A DNA stretch of 64,000 nucleotides, from assembly GCA_903878085.1 (NCBI GenBank), contig CAIRGJ010000055.1, forward strand, positions 62,001 to 126,000. The letters are read 5' to 3'. The notes under the pieces were generated by a model. The model was not told where the DNA came from. It ran no database searches and saw nothing but the letters and a program-made list of their open reading frames with translations. Both the position numbers and the translations under genes were made by a program. Shown piece after piece: positions 7,870-17,405 of this stretch (positions are counted from its first letter, which is position 1; each line of letters opens with the position of its first letter). Source of the stretch: an uncultured Hyphomicrobiales bacterium (lineage in GTDB: Bacteria > Pseudomonadota > Alphaproteobacteria > Rhizobiales > Xanthobacteraceae).

Positions 7870-10800
7870 TCAGAACGGCAATCTGCCGCGCACGCGCCAG
7901 GTCCAGATGTGGGTGTTGCTGCCGATGCCGCCATATTCGCCGCCGGCGGCAATTTGAGCGCCGCCGCCGAATGTCGCCGCGACGCCTCCCGTAACGCGCG
8001 CCGACCAGCCTTCAAGCAGCGGCACGGTGTTGAGCCCGGCGGTAAGCGCGTCGTCGCGCGCGAAGTAATAGTCGCCGTACAGCCCGGCATAGGGCGCCAG
8101 GTTCACGGTGCTCGACCAGGCGAACGGATAGCTCACCTTGAGGCCGCCGCTCGCCCGGCCGGTCGCGAAATTGCGGTCGCTTTGCAAGGTGCCGAGGCTG
8201 TCGGTGTAGCCGTTCTCATGCTCCCACAGCGCGTAGACCCGCGCCGAGGGTTCGAGCACGAACGATTGCCAGCCATACATCCCGGTCACGCTGACGCTGG
8301 TGAGCCAGCGATGGCCCGTAAAGTTGCCCGCCGCCGTGCCGGCGACATCGTTGACAAGAATATCCGACCGCGCCGCCGCGGCGTCGAAGCGCAGGTTGGG
8401 CGCAAAGCGCCAGCCGAGATAGGCGCCGGTGGTCCAGCCGTCGCCCTTGAGCACGCCGTTAAACGCCTGCGAGGTATAGTTGAAATGCTCGTAGCCGGCG
8501 AGCACGCCGACCAGAAAGTTCGGCGTTAACCTGCGCGTGAGCCCGGCGATGGCGTTGACCTGCACACCCTTGAGATCGCTGCCGACCGTGTTGCGGTTGA
8601 AATCGGTGCCGCGCACGTCGATCCAGGCAAGCCAGGCGCGCGACGGCGCGGCAGGCGGCGGCGCCTTGGTCACCATGCCGCCCGTGCCGGCATAGGCGAG
8701 CGCGGTGAAATCGTCATCGACGCGTTTGCCGCTTGCATCGGGCGAAGCGACGAAGCGATCGACGTCGTCCTGTAGCGAAGCCCGCTTCTCCGAAACCGCC
8801 AATTCGAGCGCCTTGACCGGATCGACAAGGCCGGCTCCGAATTGCGGATTGATACCGCGGGATCCGAGATGCTGGGCCGTCGTCACCAGGATGGAGCGAA
8901 TCTCTTCCGGCTTGAGCGACGGTTTGTGGGCCATCAGCAATGCCGCAACGCCGCTCACATTGGCGGTCGCGACCGAGGTGCCGGTTGTGAACTGCATGCT
9001 CCCGCCGGGCGCCGGCACCAAAACATTGACGCCCGGCGCCGCGACGGTGACGTAATCCCCCTGGTTGGCACCGCTGAATAGGCGATCGTTTTCGTCGGTT
9101 GCGGTGACGGCCATCACGCTTCGATCTGCGCCCGGATAAAGTGGCGGTGATTTCGGGCCGTTATTACCGGCGGCGGCGATCAAAAGTATCCCCTTCTCGC
9201 GGGCAATCTGCAGCGCCTGCGAGAGTGCCGGATCGGGCGGCCCAGCAAAGCTCATGTTGACGATCCTGGCACCGTGTTGGATCGCGTAATCGAGTCCATT
9301 GATAATCTTGACCGTGGTCGCTTTGGGCTGGCCGACACCGCCGAAGGCGCAGATCGCGATGATGTGTGCACGCGGGGCGACACCCAACAGATGGACGTGG
9401 GACGCGATCGCGCCGGCCATGCCGGTGCCGTGGACATCTGGGGCGGACGCACCGCAGCCGGCGTCGTACCGGTCGGTGACCGTGCCGGCGAGATCGGGTT
9501 GGTTGGCGTCGATTTCCGAATCGATCACCGCAACGATGACATTGTCACCCTTGGTGATGCGGTGCGCGTCGGGGAGACGCAATTTTTTCAAGGCGTATTG
9601 CGCCGGATCGCCTGGATCGGCATTGGGATCGTTTTTATCCTGGGTCAGGCCAAAGATGTAACTGGGCTGCACTGTGGCATTAAGCCGGGCGGCGTCGACC
9701 GTGCGGATCATCGCGCGCACGGATTGCCCATTGGCGATGCGGAAGGTGTAAACCGTGCGGCCCAGCATGCCGACGGTTTGCTGCGACACAAGGGTAAGGC
9801 CGAAACGCTGGGCGATGGCTGCGATTTGCTGCGCCGTTACGCCGGGGCCGAACTGCATCACCACGTCGTCCGGCGAAAACCGCGTTTCGCCAATTGGCGG
9901 CATGCCCGAGCCAGGCGGCAGCGGAATTGCCGACATGTCAATCAGCCGCGTGCCGGGCGGCGCGCCATTGCCGCCTTGCCGCCCGTTGGCGAGGCTGCCC
10001 GGGCCGGTTCCGCCCCTGCTGCCCGCCCCGTTGCCGCCACCGCCAATGTTGCCGGCCGCGGGCTGACCCAGAGCGATATTGAACGTGAAGCCGCCGCCAT
10101 TGGGCGTGAGACCCGGCGGGTTGTCGGTGAAGCCGGCATCGATCGCGCTGTCGATCGCGCCGACAATGGCCTGCCCCGATATTTGCGCGATCATCGGCGT
10201 CACGGAGACCTGTAATCCGCGCAGCTTGGCGCTGTCGGCCGTGCCATTGACGATCTGCGTCAATGCAGACGAGTTGCTGGCGACATTGTTGGCGTCGCCG
10301 CCGTATCTCGCTGTGATCGAATGGCTGCCCGCGGCGAGCGAAGACGTCGTGAAGGTGGCCGTGCCGGCCGCCAGCGTTCCCGTGCCGATCTGCGAGGCGC
10401 CGTCGAAGAAGGTCACCGTCCCGGTCGGCGCACTCCCGGTCACCCTCACCGTGAACGTCACCGATTGCCCAAAGCTTGACGGGTTTTGCGACGATGACAG
10501 CGCTACCGTGGTCGTCACCAGCGCATAGGTAAACTGGTCGGCCGCGCCGGTCGCGCTGGTGCCGCCCGGCGTCGTCACCGTCACGTCCACCGTGCCGGTC
10601 CCGGCCGGCGAGGTCGCGGTGATCGAGGTCGCGCTGTTGACGGCGAATGTGGTCGCGTTAGTGCCGCCGAACTTCACTGCCGTCGCGCCGGTGAAGTTGG
10701 TGCCGGTGATGGTCACGCTGGTGCCGCCGGCGGGTGGGCCGGAGTTAGGGCTGACATTAGTTACGGTCGGTGCCGGCGTCGTATAGGTGAACTGGTCCGC

Positions 10801-11163
10801 TGTACTGGTGGTGCTGGTGCCGCCCGGCGTCGTCACCGTCACGTCCACCGTGCCGGTCCCGGCCGGCGAGGTCGCGGTGATCGAGGTCGCGCTGTTGACG
10901 GCGAATGTGGTCGCGTTAGTGCCGCCGAAATTCACTGCCGTCGCGCCGGTGAAGTTGGTGCCGGTGACGGTTACCGTCGTGCCGCCCGCTGTGGGACCGC
11001 TGTTCGGCGAGACCGAGGTCACGGCCGGCGCCACTACTTGCGCGTGGGCATCACGGCTCGTGCCGGCGACCAATGCGACGAGCGCAGCGGCAATCATGGC
11101 GGCAGCACGGATGGTGCAAGCCCGCTTGCGGATCGCCTCGATCGGCCCCTGTCCGCAGCTCAC
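7870..11163 (-). CDS. Subtilisin-like serine protease autotransporter with TIG/Ig-like repeats
   Basis: This is a 1097-residue type V secreted protein. A signal peptide spans about 1-41 (ending DAHA). Two IPT/TIG domains lie at about 46-127 and 132-213, and a Big-type Ig-like domain at about 215-305. A Gly/Pro-rich linker and a possible propeptide domain (425-505) follow. The subtilase domain covers about 535-790, with catalytic Asp548 (VAVIDSE), His578 (DVHGTG), oxyanion Asn667 and Ser730 (GTSVATA). A C-terminal beta-barrel occupies about 835-1097 and ends in phenylalanine, as outer-membrane proteins do. The GTG start is supported by AGGGGG seven bases upstream on the minus strand. TIG domains ahead of the protease are unusual and suggest adhesion. 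The gene stands alone, flanked by P1 palindromes. Confidence 0.92.
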   Translation of the reverse strand: MSCGQGPIEAIRKRACTIRAAAMIAAALVALVAGTSRDAHAQVVAPAVTSVSPNSGPTAGGTTVTVTGTNFTGATAVNFGGTNATTFAVNSATSITATSPAGTGTVDVTVTTPGGTSTTSTADQFTYTTPAPTVTNVSPNSGPPAGGTSVTITGTNFTGATAVKFGGTNATTFAVNSATSITATSPAGTGTVDVTVTTPGGTSATGAADQFTYALVTTTVALSSSQNPSSFGQSVTFTVRVTGSAPTGTVTFFDGASQIGTGTLAAGTATFTTSSLAAGSHSITARYGGDANNVASNSSALTQIVNGTADSAKLRGLQVSVTPMIAQISGQAIVGAIDSAIDAGFTDNPPGLTPNGGGFTFNIALGQPAAGNIGGGGNGAGSRGGTGPGSLANGRQGGNGAPPGTRLIDMSAIPLPPGSGMPPIGETRFSPDDVVMQFGPGVTAQQIAAIAQRFGLTLVSQQTVGMLGRTVYTFRIANGQSVRAMIRTVDAARLNATVQPSYIFGLTQDKNDPNADPGDPAQYALKKLRLPDAHRITKGDNVIVAVIDSEIDANQPDLAGTVTDRYDAGCGASAPDVHGTGMAGAIASHVHLLGVAPRAHIIAICAFGGVGQPKATTVKIINGLDYAIQHGARIVNMSFAGPPDPALSQALQIAREKGILLIAAAGNNGPKSPPLYPGADRSVMAVTATDENDRLFSGANQGDYVTVAAPGVNVLVPAPGGSMQFTTGTSVATANVSGVAALLMAHKPSLKPEEIRSILVTTAQHLGSRGINPQFGAGLVDPVKALELAVSEKRASLQDDVDRFVASPDASGKRVDDDFTALAYAGTGGMVTKAPPPAAPSRAWLAWIDVRGTDFNRNTVGSDLKGVQVNAIAGLTRRLTPNFLVGVLAGYEHFNYTSQAFNGVLKGDGWTTGAYLGWRFAPNLRFDAAAARSDILVNDVAGTAAGNFTGHRWLTSVSVTGMYGWQSFVLEPSARVYALWEHENGYTDSLGTLQSDRNFATGRASGGLKVSYPFAWSSTVNLAPYAGLYGDYYFARDDALTAGLNTVPLLEGWSARVTGGVAATFGGGAQIAAGGEYGGIGSNTHIWTWRVRGRLPF
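10555..10966 (-). repeat. Two near-identical TIG-encoding DNA repeats inside the autotransporter gene
   Basis: The blocks at 10555-10708 and 10813-10966 are offset by exactly 258 bp (86 codons) and are essentially identical apart from one visible base change. They encode most of the two TIG domains. Identity at synonymous sites means recent duplication or gene conversion rather than conserved protein function alone. Confidence 0.85.
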
Positions 11164-11651
11164 GCCTCAGCCCCCTGACTTTATCGCACCGCGATGCAAC
11201 CAATAGCGGCGAATGGCCGCGAAATATATGGCTTAGTGTCTCAGGTGTGACCGCCAGAAACAAGGACGGGGGCTCAGAACCCCAAGTATCGTTGCTTAGT
11301 TACATCAACCGCGACGTGCTGAGCCGCGAGCGCGCGGCGATCTGATCGAATTGCCCTAATTCCGACGCGAGCACCATCATTGCTGCCAATACTTCACCCG
11401 CGAATGCCTAACTGTCAGAGCGGCCTGCCGGATTAACAAAGCCGGTGTGCTTGAGACCGTAGCCAATGTCATGCTTAAGCGGCCAATGTCATCGACGTTC
11501 GCTCATGGCCCTTAGCGGACATGTCGCGAGGAGCAATGGTCGTCGGTCTGCGACGCCACAGGGGCGATGACGAGCGGTTAGCCCGGCAACCTTGATTTAT
11601 GACGCGCTGTCAGTATCGAATCCGTATCAGTGCCGTTGGTGACGCTTGGAC
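11164..11651. other. Gene-free intergenic region
   Basis: No convincing coding frame was found in these 488 bp. It includes the leader of the autotransporter gene, a direct repeat GCCAATGTCAT at 11462-11472 and 11482-11492, and a P1-like palindrome at 11495-11522. No tRNA or clear terminator is seen. Confidence 0.6.
11495..11522 (-). repeat. Degenerate palindromic repeat P1
   Basis: Read on the minus strand, ATGTCCGCTAAGGGCCATGA followed by GCGAAC is an imperfect palindrome that resembles the element at 7684-7711. The two copies bracket the autotransporter gene. Confidence 0.45.
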
Positions 11652-12665
11652 TCACGCCGCGCCGGCGCGCAGCAGGTCGTGCACGTGGATGACGCCGACC
11701 GGCTTGCCGGCCTCGACCGCAAACAGCGCGGTCACTTTCAGCGAGTTGAGGATGTCCAGCGTCTCGCTGATGAGCTGATCGGGCCGTACGGTCTTTGGGT
11801 TGCGCGTCATCACGTCGTCGACCCGCGCATCGAGCAGATTATTGCGCATGTTACGGCGCAAATCGCCGTCGGTGATGATGCCGACCAGCCGCGCATTCGC
11901 ATCGGTGATGCCGATGCAGCCAAAGCCCTTGGCCGACATTTCGAGAATGGCCTCGGACATCGCCGTACCGAGCCGCGCCAGCGGCACCTGTTCGCCCGAA
12001 TGCATCATGTCGCGCACGGTCTTCAACAGCGCGCCGAGCTTGCCGCCAGGATGCAGCATGCCGAAATCGATGGCGGTGAAGCCGCGGCTTTCCAGCATCG
12101 CAATCGCCAAGGCGTCGCCGAGTGCGAGCTGCATCAGCGCCGAGGTGGTTGGCGCCAGATTGTGCGGGCAGGCCTCGCTGGCCTGTGGCAGCGTCAGCAC
12201 GACGTCGGCGGCTTTTGCCAGCGTCGATTCCGCGCTCGCGGTCATGGCGATCAGGCCGATGTGATAGCGCCGCGAGAAGTCGGTGAGGTTTTTCAACTCG
12301 GCGGTTTCGCCGGACCACGACAGCGCCAGGATTACGTCATTCTTGGTGATCATGCCGAGATCGCCGTGGCTGGCTTCGGCCGGATGCACGAACAGCGCCG
12401 GCGTGCCGGTGGAGGCGAAGGTCGAGGCGATCTTGTGGCCGACATGGCCCGACTTGCCCATGCCGGTGACGACGACGCGGCCTTGCGCGGCGTGGATCAG
12501 GTCGATGGCCGCGGCGAAGGACGCGCCGAGGCCGTCGCGCAATGCAACCGCCAGCGCGTCGATGCCGCTGCCTTCGGCGTCGAGCGTGCGCAGGGCGGAT
12601 TCGATTGAAGCCTGGGCGCGGTCGGTCATGTTGGCCGGCTTGTCGGCTTGTTTGGGCTTGGCCAT
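11652..12665 (-). CDS. kdsD: KpsF/GutQ-type arabinose-5-phosphate isomerase (SIS + 2 CBS)
   Basis: The 337-residue protein has an N-terminal SIS sugar isomerase domain (about 45-180). This contains GMGKSGHVGHKIASTFASTG and the histidine stretch HPAEASHGDLGMI. Two CBS domains follow at about 210-335. This is the layout of D-arabinose-5-phosphate isomerase, which makes the precursor of Kdo for LPS. The ATG at 12665 is chosen because the alternative upstream start adds a non-conserved tail. It sits 94 bp downstream of waaF on the same strand, beside hldD and hldE. A sedoheptulose-7-phosphate role cannot be excluded, but CBS domains argue for KdsD. Confidence 0.9.
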   Translation of the reverse strand: MAKPKQADKPANMTDRAQASIESALRTLDAEGSGIDALAVALRDGLGASFAAAIDLIHAAQGRVVVTGMGKSGHVGHKIASTFASTGTPALFVHPAEASHGDLGMITKNDVILALSWSGETAELKNLTDFSRRYHIGLIAMTASAESTLAKAADVVLTLPQASEACPHNLAPTTSALMQLALGDALAIAMLESRGFTAIDFGMLHPGGKLGALLKTVRDMMHSGEQVPLARLGTAMSEAILEMSAKGFGCIGITDANARLVGIITDGDLRRNMRNNLLDARVDDVMTRNPKTVRPDQLISETLDILNSLKVTALFAVEAGKPVGVIHVHDLLRAGAA

Positions 12666-12759
12666 GCGGCGTCCTTCATCGTCGCCGGTTTGATAGCACG
12701 GAATAAGCGGCCCGTCAGGTTCACGGCAGGACAAGCGTTAACGGCCTAAGCTCAGGGGA

Positions 12760-13809
12760 TTAAAGGACTTTTGACCGTCCCAGCACGCCGCGCACGGCAG
12801 CGAGGACGCTTTCCACGGTCACGTCGTCGGTGCGGTGGTGGGCGACGGCATCGTTGCCCTCGGTGCGCGCGCGCAGGCGAGAGGCCTCGTCGCCCGGCGG
12901 CTCAAGGATGGCGGCGACCGGGTTGAGCGGTTTCCAATGCCAGGGGCTGGTCGGCCCGAAGATCGCGACGGTCGGCGTGCCGATCGCCGCCGAAATATGC
13001 ATCAAGCCGGAATCGTTGGTGACGGAAACGTCGGCGGCCGCCAGCGCCAGAATTGCATTGCGCAAATCGCTGCCGGTGAGGTCGCGCACGCGCGCGCCGC
13101 CGGTTTCGGCAATTTGTCTTGCCGCCGAGGCCTCGCTCGGGCCGCCGAGGACCCAAATCGACGCGCCGTCCTTGGCCAGCGCGCGCGCCAGTTCGGCGTA
13201 GTGCTGCACCGGCCAGGCTTTGCCGGCGCCGACCGCGCCGGGCGACAATGTCACGATAGGGCCTGCCTCAGTAGTGAGCCCGCGTTGCGCGCGCCAGCGG
13301 GCGACTTCGTCGCCGGGCACGCGCAATTCCGGCAGCGGCCATTCTGCGGGCAAAGCCGCGCCATCCGGCAAGGCCAGTGCGCCCATCTGGTCGATCATGC
13401 GGGGCAGGGCGCGCTCGCCCCAGCGCATGTCGTTGATCAGGCCGAAGCGCGCTTCGCCGGCAAAGCCGGTGCGCAGCGGAATACCGGCGAGCCACGGCGC
13501 CAGCGCCGCTTTCCATTTGCGCGACATCACCAGCGCCTGGCCGTAATGCTCGGCGCGGAGCCGGGCGGCGAGGTCGCGTTGCAGCGCCACACCCAGGCGG
13601 CGGCGCGGCAGGTCGATGACGATGGCCCGCCGCACGCCCGGCATGTAATCGGCCAGAGGCGCGCACAGCGAACTGGAGACCATGTCCACCGGCCGGTTCG
13701 GGGCCTGCGCGCGCAAGAGCTTCACCACCGAATGGACGCGGACGAAGTCCCCGATCCAGACGTAGGGGACGATCAGAATGGGTGCGCGGGAGGGGATAAT
13801 TGGGGTCAT
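12760..13809 (-). CDS. waaF: ADP-heptose:LPS heptosyltransferase II-like (GT9)
   Basis: This 349-residue GT9 enzyme transfers the second heptose of the LPS inner core. The N-terminus, PILIVPYVWIGDFVRVHSVVKLL, replaces the common 'GDxV/M' strand with an equivalent. The C-terminal donor site SVTNDSGLMHISAAIGTPTV continues to IFGPTSPWHWKPL, close to WaaF of other proteobacteria. The gene is divergent from hldD, with 174 bp between them for promoters, and is followed by kdsD. GT9 paralogs are hard to separate; this one is WaaF rather than WaaC by its NDSG and GPTSP motifs. Confidence 0.87.
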   Translation of the reverse strand: MTPIIPSRAPILIVPYVWIGDFVRVHSVVKLLRAQAPNRPVDMVSSSLCAPLADYMPGVRRAIVIDLPRRRLGVALQRDLAARLRAEHYGQALVMSRKWKAALAPWLAGIPLRTGFAGEARFGLINDMRWGERALPRMIDQMGALALPDGAALPAEWPLPELRVPGDEVARWRAQRGLTTEAGPIVTLSPGAVGAGKAWPVQHYAELARALAKDGASIWVLGGPSEASAARQIAETGGARVRDLTGSDLRNAILALAAADVSVTNDSGLMHISAAIGTPTVAIFGPTSPWHWKPLNPVAAILEPPGDEASRLRARTEGNDAVAHHRTDDVTVESVLAAVRGVLGRSKVL

Positions 13810-13983
13810 AGGTTCCGATTATCGGCGCCTGTAAGGCCCGTAAACAGGCGTTAGCCTGCGGGGGCAGAACCTGTCTAGCGGCCCTGTTTACCGTTTCCAG
13901 CGCCATTTGCGCAGCTTTGGCGCCTAGTATTTGCGCCTTTCCCCCGTCTGGGGCAAAGGTGGCCCCGTTCATGAGGGTAGGGC

Positions 13984-14967
13984 ATGTTTTTGGTTACCGG
14001 CGGCGCCGGTTTCATCGGCTCGAACGTCGTCGCCAGCCTCAATGAGACTGGCGCGACCGACGTCGTGGTCAACGACCTCCTGGGCAAGGTCGACGCCAAA
14101 TGGCGCAATCTGGCCAAGCATCAGGTCGCCGACCTGGTGCCCCCGGCCGAGCTCACGAAATGGCTCGAGGGCCGCAAGCTCGACGCCGTCATCCATATGG
14201 GCGCCATTTCCGACACCACCGCCACCGACGGCGATCTGGTGATGGAAAATAACTTCCGGCTGTCGCTGCGGCTGCTGGACTGGTGCACCGAAACCCGAAC
14301 GCCCTTCATATACGCCTCGTCGGCGGCGACCTACGGCGACGGCACGCAAGGCTTTGTCGACGACTGGTCGCTGCCGGCTCTGCGCCAGCTCAAGCCGCTC
14401 AATCTCTACGGCTGGAGCAAGCACCTGTTCGACCTGGCGCTGGTCGACCGCTACGTCAAAAAACAAAAACTGCCGCCGCGCTGGACCGGCCTGAAATTTT
14501 TCAACGTCTATGGCCCGAACGAGTACCACAAGGGCGCGATGGCAAGCGTGCTGGCCAAGGTGTTCGACAGCGCCAAGGCGGGGCAACCGGTGCGGCTGTT
14601 CAAGTCGCACCGCGACGGCATCGCCGACGGCGACCAGCGCCGCGATTTCATCTATGTCGACGACGCGGTCGCGGTGCTGCGCTGGGCGCTCGATACGACC
14701 TCGGCCAATGGCATCTTTAACGTCGGCACCGGCAAGGCGGAAAGTTTCCGCGACATGATCGGGTCGATGTTCAAGGCGATGAAACGGCCGGAGAACATTG
14801 AATTTGTCGACATGCCGGAGAATATCCGCGGCCAATACCAGTATTTCACACAAGGCAGCGTCGAGAATCTGCGCCGCGCGGGTTATAACGTCGGCTTCAT
14901 GCCGCTCGAGACCGCCGTCGGCCAATACGTCACCGGCTATCTCGATCGCGACGACCGGTATAAGTAG
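13984..14967 (+). CDS. hldD: ADP-L-glycero-D-manno-heptose 6-epimerase
   Basis: HldD converts ADP-D-glycero-manno-heptose to the L-glycero form needed by WaaC and WaaF. The 327-residue extended SDR begins MFLVTGGAGFIGSNVV. It has the HldD-specific HMGAISDTTATDGDL region, the SSAATYGDG serine stretch, the YGWSKHLFD Tyr-Lys pair and KFFNVYGPNEYHKG. All are diagnostic of the family. It lies directly upstream of hldE on the same strand, with an R1 repeat filling the 56-bp gap. Confidence 0.96.
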   Translation: MFLVTGGAGFIGSNVVASLNETGATDVVVNDLLGKVDAKWRNLAKHQVADLVPPAELTKWLEGRKLDAVIHMGAISDTTATDGDLVMENNFRLSLRLLDWCTETRTPFIYASSAATYGDGTQGFVDDWSLPALRQLKPLNLYGWSKHLFDLALVDRYVKKQKLPPRWTGLKFFNVYGPNEYHKGAMASVLAKVFDSAKAGQPVRLFKSHRDGIADGDQRRDFIYVDDAVAVLRWALDTTSANGIFNVGTGKAESFRDMIGSMFKAMKRPENIEFVDMPENIRGQYQYFTQGSVENLRRAGYNVGFMPLETAVGQYVTGYLDRDDRYK

Positions 14968-14968
14968 C

Positions 14969-15015
14969 GCATGATCCCGAAAAGTGGGCACCGGTTTTCG
15001 GATAAGATCATGCGC
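14969..15015 (+). repeat. Best-preserved copy of dispersed repeat R1
   Basis: This imperfect palindrome starts GCATGATCCCGAAAAGTGGG and ends GATAAGATCATGCGC, so its outer arms GCATGATC and GATCATGC are perfect inverted repeats. It lies between hldD and hldE. Copies at 3752 and 5005 share the core. From memory, similar elements are dispersed in many Rhizobiales genomes; this was not checked. Confidence 0.75.
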
Positions 15016-15023
15016 AGGACAAA

Positions 15024-16493
15024 ATGATGTTCGATTTTGACAAGCATCTGACCGATCTGGCCGACCAGACCGTGCTCTGCATCGGCGACCTGATGCTCGA
15101 CGAATTCGTCTATGGCGACGTGACGCGCATCTCGCCGGAAGCGGCGACGCCGGTCATCGCCGTCAAGCGGACGGAGGTCATGGTCGGCGGCGCCGGCAAT
15201 GTGGCGCGCAATCTGGTGTCGCTCGGCACGCGTTGCATATTCGTTGGCGTGGTCGGAGACGACGAAGCCGGCACGGCCTTGACCAAGGCGCTCGCCACGC
15301 ATCCGCTGATCGAATTTCATCTCGCTGTCGACACGACGCGCCAGACCACGCGCAAAGTCCGCTTCGTGTCGGAACACCATTCGGCGCATCTGTTGCGTGC
15401 CGACTGGGAGGTGGCCGCGCCGGTCGATGCCGCCAGCGAAGACGCTCTGATCGGTCATGCCATCAAGGCGATGCCGCGCGCCGGCGCGGTGGTGCTGTCC
15501 GATTACGCCAAGGGCGCGCTGACGCCGCGTGTCGTGCGCGCCGTGATCGAGGCCGCCAACAGACTCGGCAAGCCGGTTCTGGTTGATCCGAAAGGTCGTG
15601 ATTACAGCATTTACAAAGGCGCGACGATGATCACGCCGAACCGGCAGGAGCTTGCCGAAGCCACCGGCAGCGCCGCGCAAACCGACGACGAGGTCGCTGA
15701 AGCGGCAGCGGGTCTCGGCCGCGCGCTGGGCGCGCAGGCTGTGCTGGTGACGCGCAGCGAGGCCGGCATGACCCTGGTGCGTGACGGCACGGCCGTTCAT
15801 GTGCCGGCCTATCCGGTGCGCGTGCGCGACGTTTCCGGCGCCGGCGATACTGTGATGGCGGTGCTGTCGGCGATGCTGGCGATGCAGGCCGACTTTGAAT
15901 CCGCGATGCGCGCCGCCAATGCCGCTGCTGCGGTGGTGGTCGGCAAACGTGGCACTGCGACGCTTTCCGTTGCTGAATTGCGCTCGCGCATCCTCCCGAC
16001 CGCCACGCTCGCGTCCGAGGAAAAGATCGTGTTCGACTGGGCGCTGCTCGACGAGCACATGGCGGAATGGCGCAAGGCGGGGCTGCGCATCGGCTTCACC
16101 AATGGCTGCTTCGATCTGTTGCATCCCGGCCACGTCAAATTGCTGGCCGGCGCGCGCGCATCTTGCGACCGCCTGGTGGTCGGCTTGAACGGCGACGGTT
16201 CGGTGACGCGGCTCAAAGGCGCGGGGCGTCCGGTGCAGCCGGTGCAGTCGCGCGCCGAAGTCTTGGCTGCGCTGGAAGCGGTCGATCTGGTCGTGGTGTT
16301 CGACGAGGACACGCCGGAAAAACTGATCGCGCGCGTCAAGCCGACCATTTTGGTCAAGGGCAGCGACTACAAACGCGAGGACGTGGTCGGCCATGCCATC
16401 GTCGAGGCGCTCGGCGGCGAGGTGATCCTGATTGATCTCGTGCCCGGCCAGTCGACGTCGTCGATGGTTGAGCGTTCACGCACGCTCAAGTAG
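15024..16493 (+). CDS. hldE: Bifunctional heptose-7-phosphate kinase / heptose-1-phosphate adenylyltransferase
   Basis: This 489-residue fusion acts at two steps of ADP-heptose synthesis. The ribokinase-like domain (about 1-325) has [11 protein letters not shown] and the phosphotransfer motif [12 protein letters not shown]. The cytidylyltransferase-like domain (about 350-489) has [17 protein letters not shown], containing the HxGH site, and [14 protein letters not shown]. Length matches RfaE/HldE. Between these two reactions a GmhB phosphatase is needed; neither gmhB nor a gmhA isomerase is seen in the window. The 3' end overlaps the convergent WaaE-like gene by 8 bp. Confidence 0.96.
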   Translation: MMFDFDKHLTDLADQTVLCIGDLMLDEFVYGDVTRISPEAATPVIAVKRTEVMVGGAGNVARNLVSLGTRCIFVGVVGDDEAGTALTKALATHPLIEFHLAVDTTRQTTRKVRFVSEHHSAHLLRADWEVAAPVDAASEDALIGHAIKAMPRAGAVVLSDYAKGALTPRVVRAVIEAANRLGKPVLVDPKGRDYSIYKGATMITPNRQELAEATGSAAQTDDEVAEAAAGLGRALGAQAVLVTRSEAGMTLVRDGTAVHVPAYPVRVRDVSGAGDTVMAVLSAMLAMQADFESAMRAANAAAAVVVGKRGTATLSVAELRSRILPTATLASEEKIVFDWALLDEHMAEWRKAGLRIGFTNGCFDLLHPGHVKLLAGARASCDRLVVGLNGDGSVTRLKGAGRPVQPVQSRAEVLAALEAVDLVVVFDEDTPEKLIARVKPTILVKGSDYKREDVVGHAIVEALGGEVILIDLVPGQSTSSMVERSRTLK

Positions 16494-17277
16494 GTTCGCG
16501 TCGAACCGGCTTGGTCGGTGGCGGCTGCCAGTCTTGCGTCTCCTCGTAGCGCTTGGCGTAGCGATAGAACGTGCCTTCGAAATTTCCGAACGCGATGACG
16601 AAGCCCGCCCAGCCGTCGATGAAGCCGCGCTTGAAGATGTAGTGCTTGATGAAGGACCACAGGCCGTGGCCGAGCGCGCTCGCCATCGAGACGCGCTTGC
16701 CGGCGAGCTTCGGCACGCCGAGCGAGGAGTAGCGGTTCATCTTCTTGATGACTTCTTCGAGATTGCGGAACGGGAATTGCCACACCGCGTTCGTCAGCGT
16801 GCCGACCGGCTTGCCGTTCAGGACTTCATAGCCTTCGTGCACCGGCTCAAGCGTGTAGCGCATGCAGCTTTTGCGGAACAGTTGTGGCTGGCGGAAATTC
16901 GGATACCAGCCCGAGCCTTCGATCCAGCGGCCCATCATGTAGCTGCGGCGCGGCACCAGATAGACATCGTGCGGCGGCGTGCCGGCCATCAGCCCCAGGA
17001 TTTCGTCGCGGACTTCCTCAGTGCAGCGCTCGTCGGAGTCCAGGCTGAAGATCCAATCGTATTTGCAGGCCTCGATGGCGCGGTTGCGCAATTCGCCGAA
17101 GCCATTGAACGGCACTTCGACCACGCGGGCACCCAGCGAGGTGGCGATTTCCGCGGTGCGATCGGTGCTGAACGAATCGATCACCACCACCTCGTCGGCC
17201 CACAGCACACTGGAGACGGCGGCCTCGATCTTTTCGGCCTCGTTATAACTGAGGATATAGGCGGATATCTTCTGCAT
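16486..17277 (-). CDS. WaaE/KdtX-like GT2 glycosyltransferase (LPS core)
   Basis: The 263-residue single-domain GT2 enzyme opens [20 protein letters not shown] and continues with [24 protein letters not shown] supplies the metal-binding DXD-type motif. [20 protein letters not shown] is characteristic of the WaaE/KdtX family, which adds glucose to heptose I of the LPS core in other bacteria. It is convergent with hldE and overlaps its end by 8 bp. A divergent 128-bp gap separates it from the next GT2 operon. The sugar it transfers cannot be read here. Confidence 0.85.
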   Translation of the reverse strand: MQKISAYILSYNEAEKIEAAVSSVLWADEVVVIDSFSTDRTAEIATSLGARVVEVPFNGFGELRNRAIEACKYDWIFSLDSDERCTEEVRDEILGLMAGTPPHDVYLVPRRSYMMGRWIEGSGWYPNFRQPQLFRKSCMRYTLEPVHEGYEVLNGKPVGTLTNAVWQFPFRNLEEVIKKMNRYSSLGVPKLAGKRVSMASALGHGLWSFIKHYIFKRGFIDGWAGFVIAFGNFEGTFYRYAKRYEETQDWQPPPTKPVRREPT

Positions 17278-17405
17278 GGTCGAACGGCTGCCTGTGGCGC
17301 TAGAGACGCGAGCGCTCCCAAGTTAACATTGCGAGGCGGGCCCGCCCTAGGGATTTGTCGTTAACTGAGACTTCGGCTAAAGCCTGCACCACCCAGAGGA
17401 CAACC

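Noticed and set aside
10559..11206. Valine/proline-rich plus-strand frames over the TIG repeats.
   Set aside because: They are the antisense of a repetitive coding region, and the minus-strand gene has intact domains and a good ribosome-binding site.
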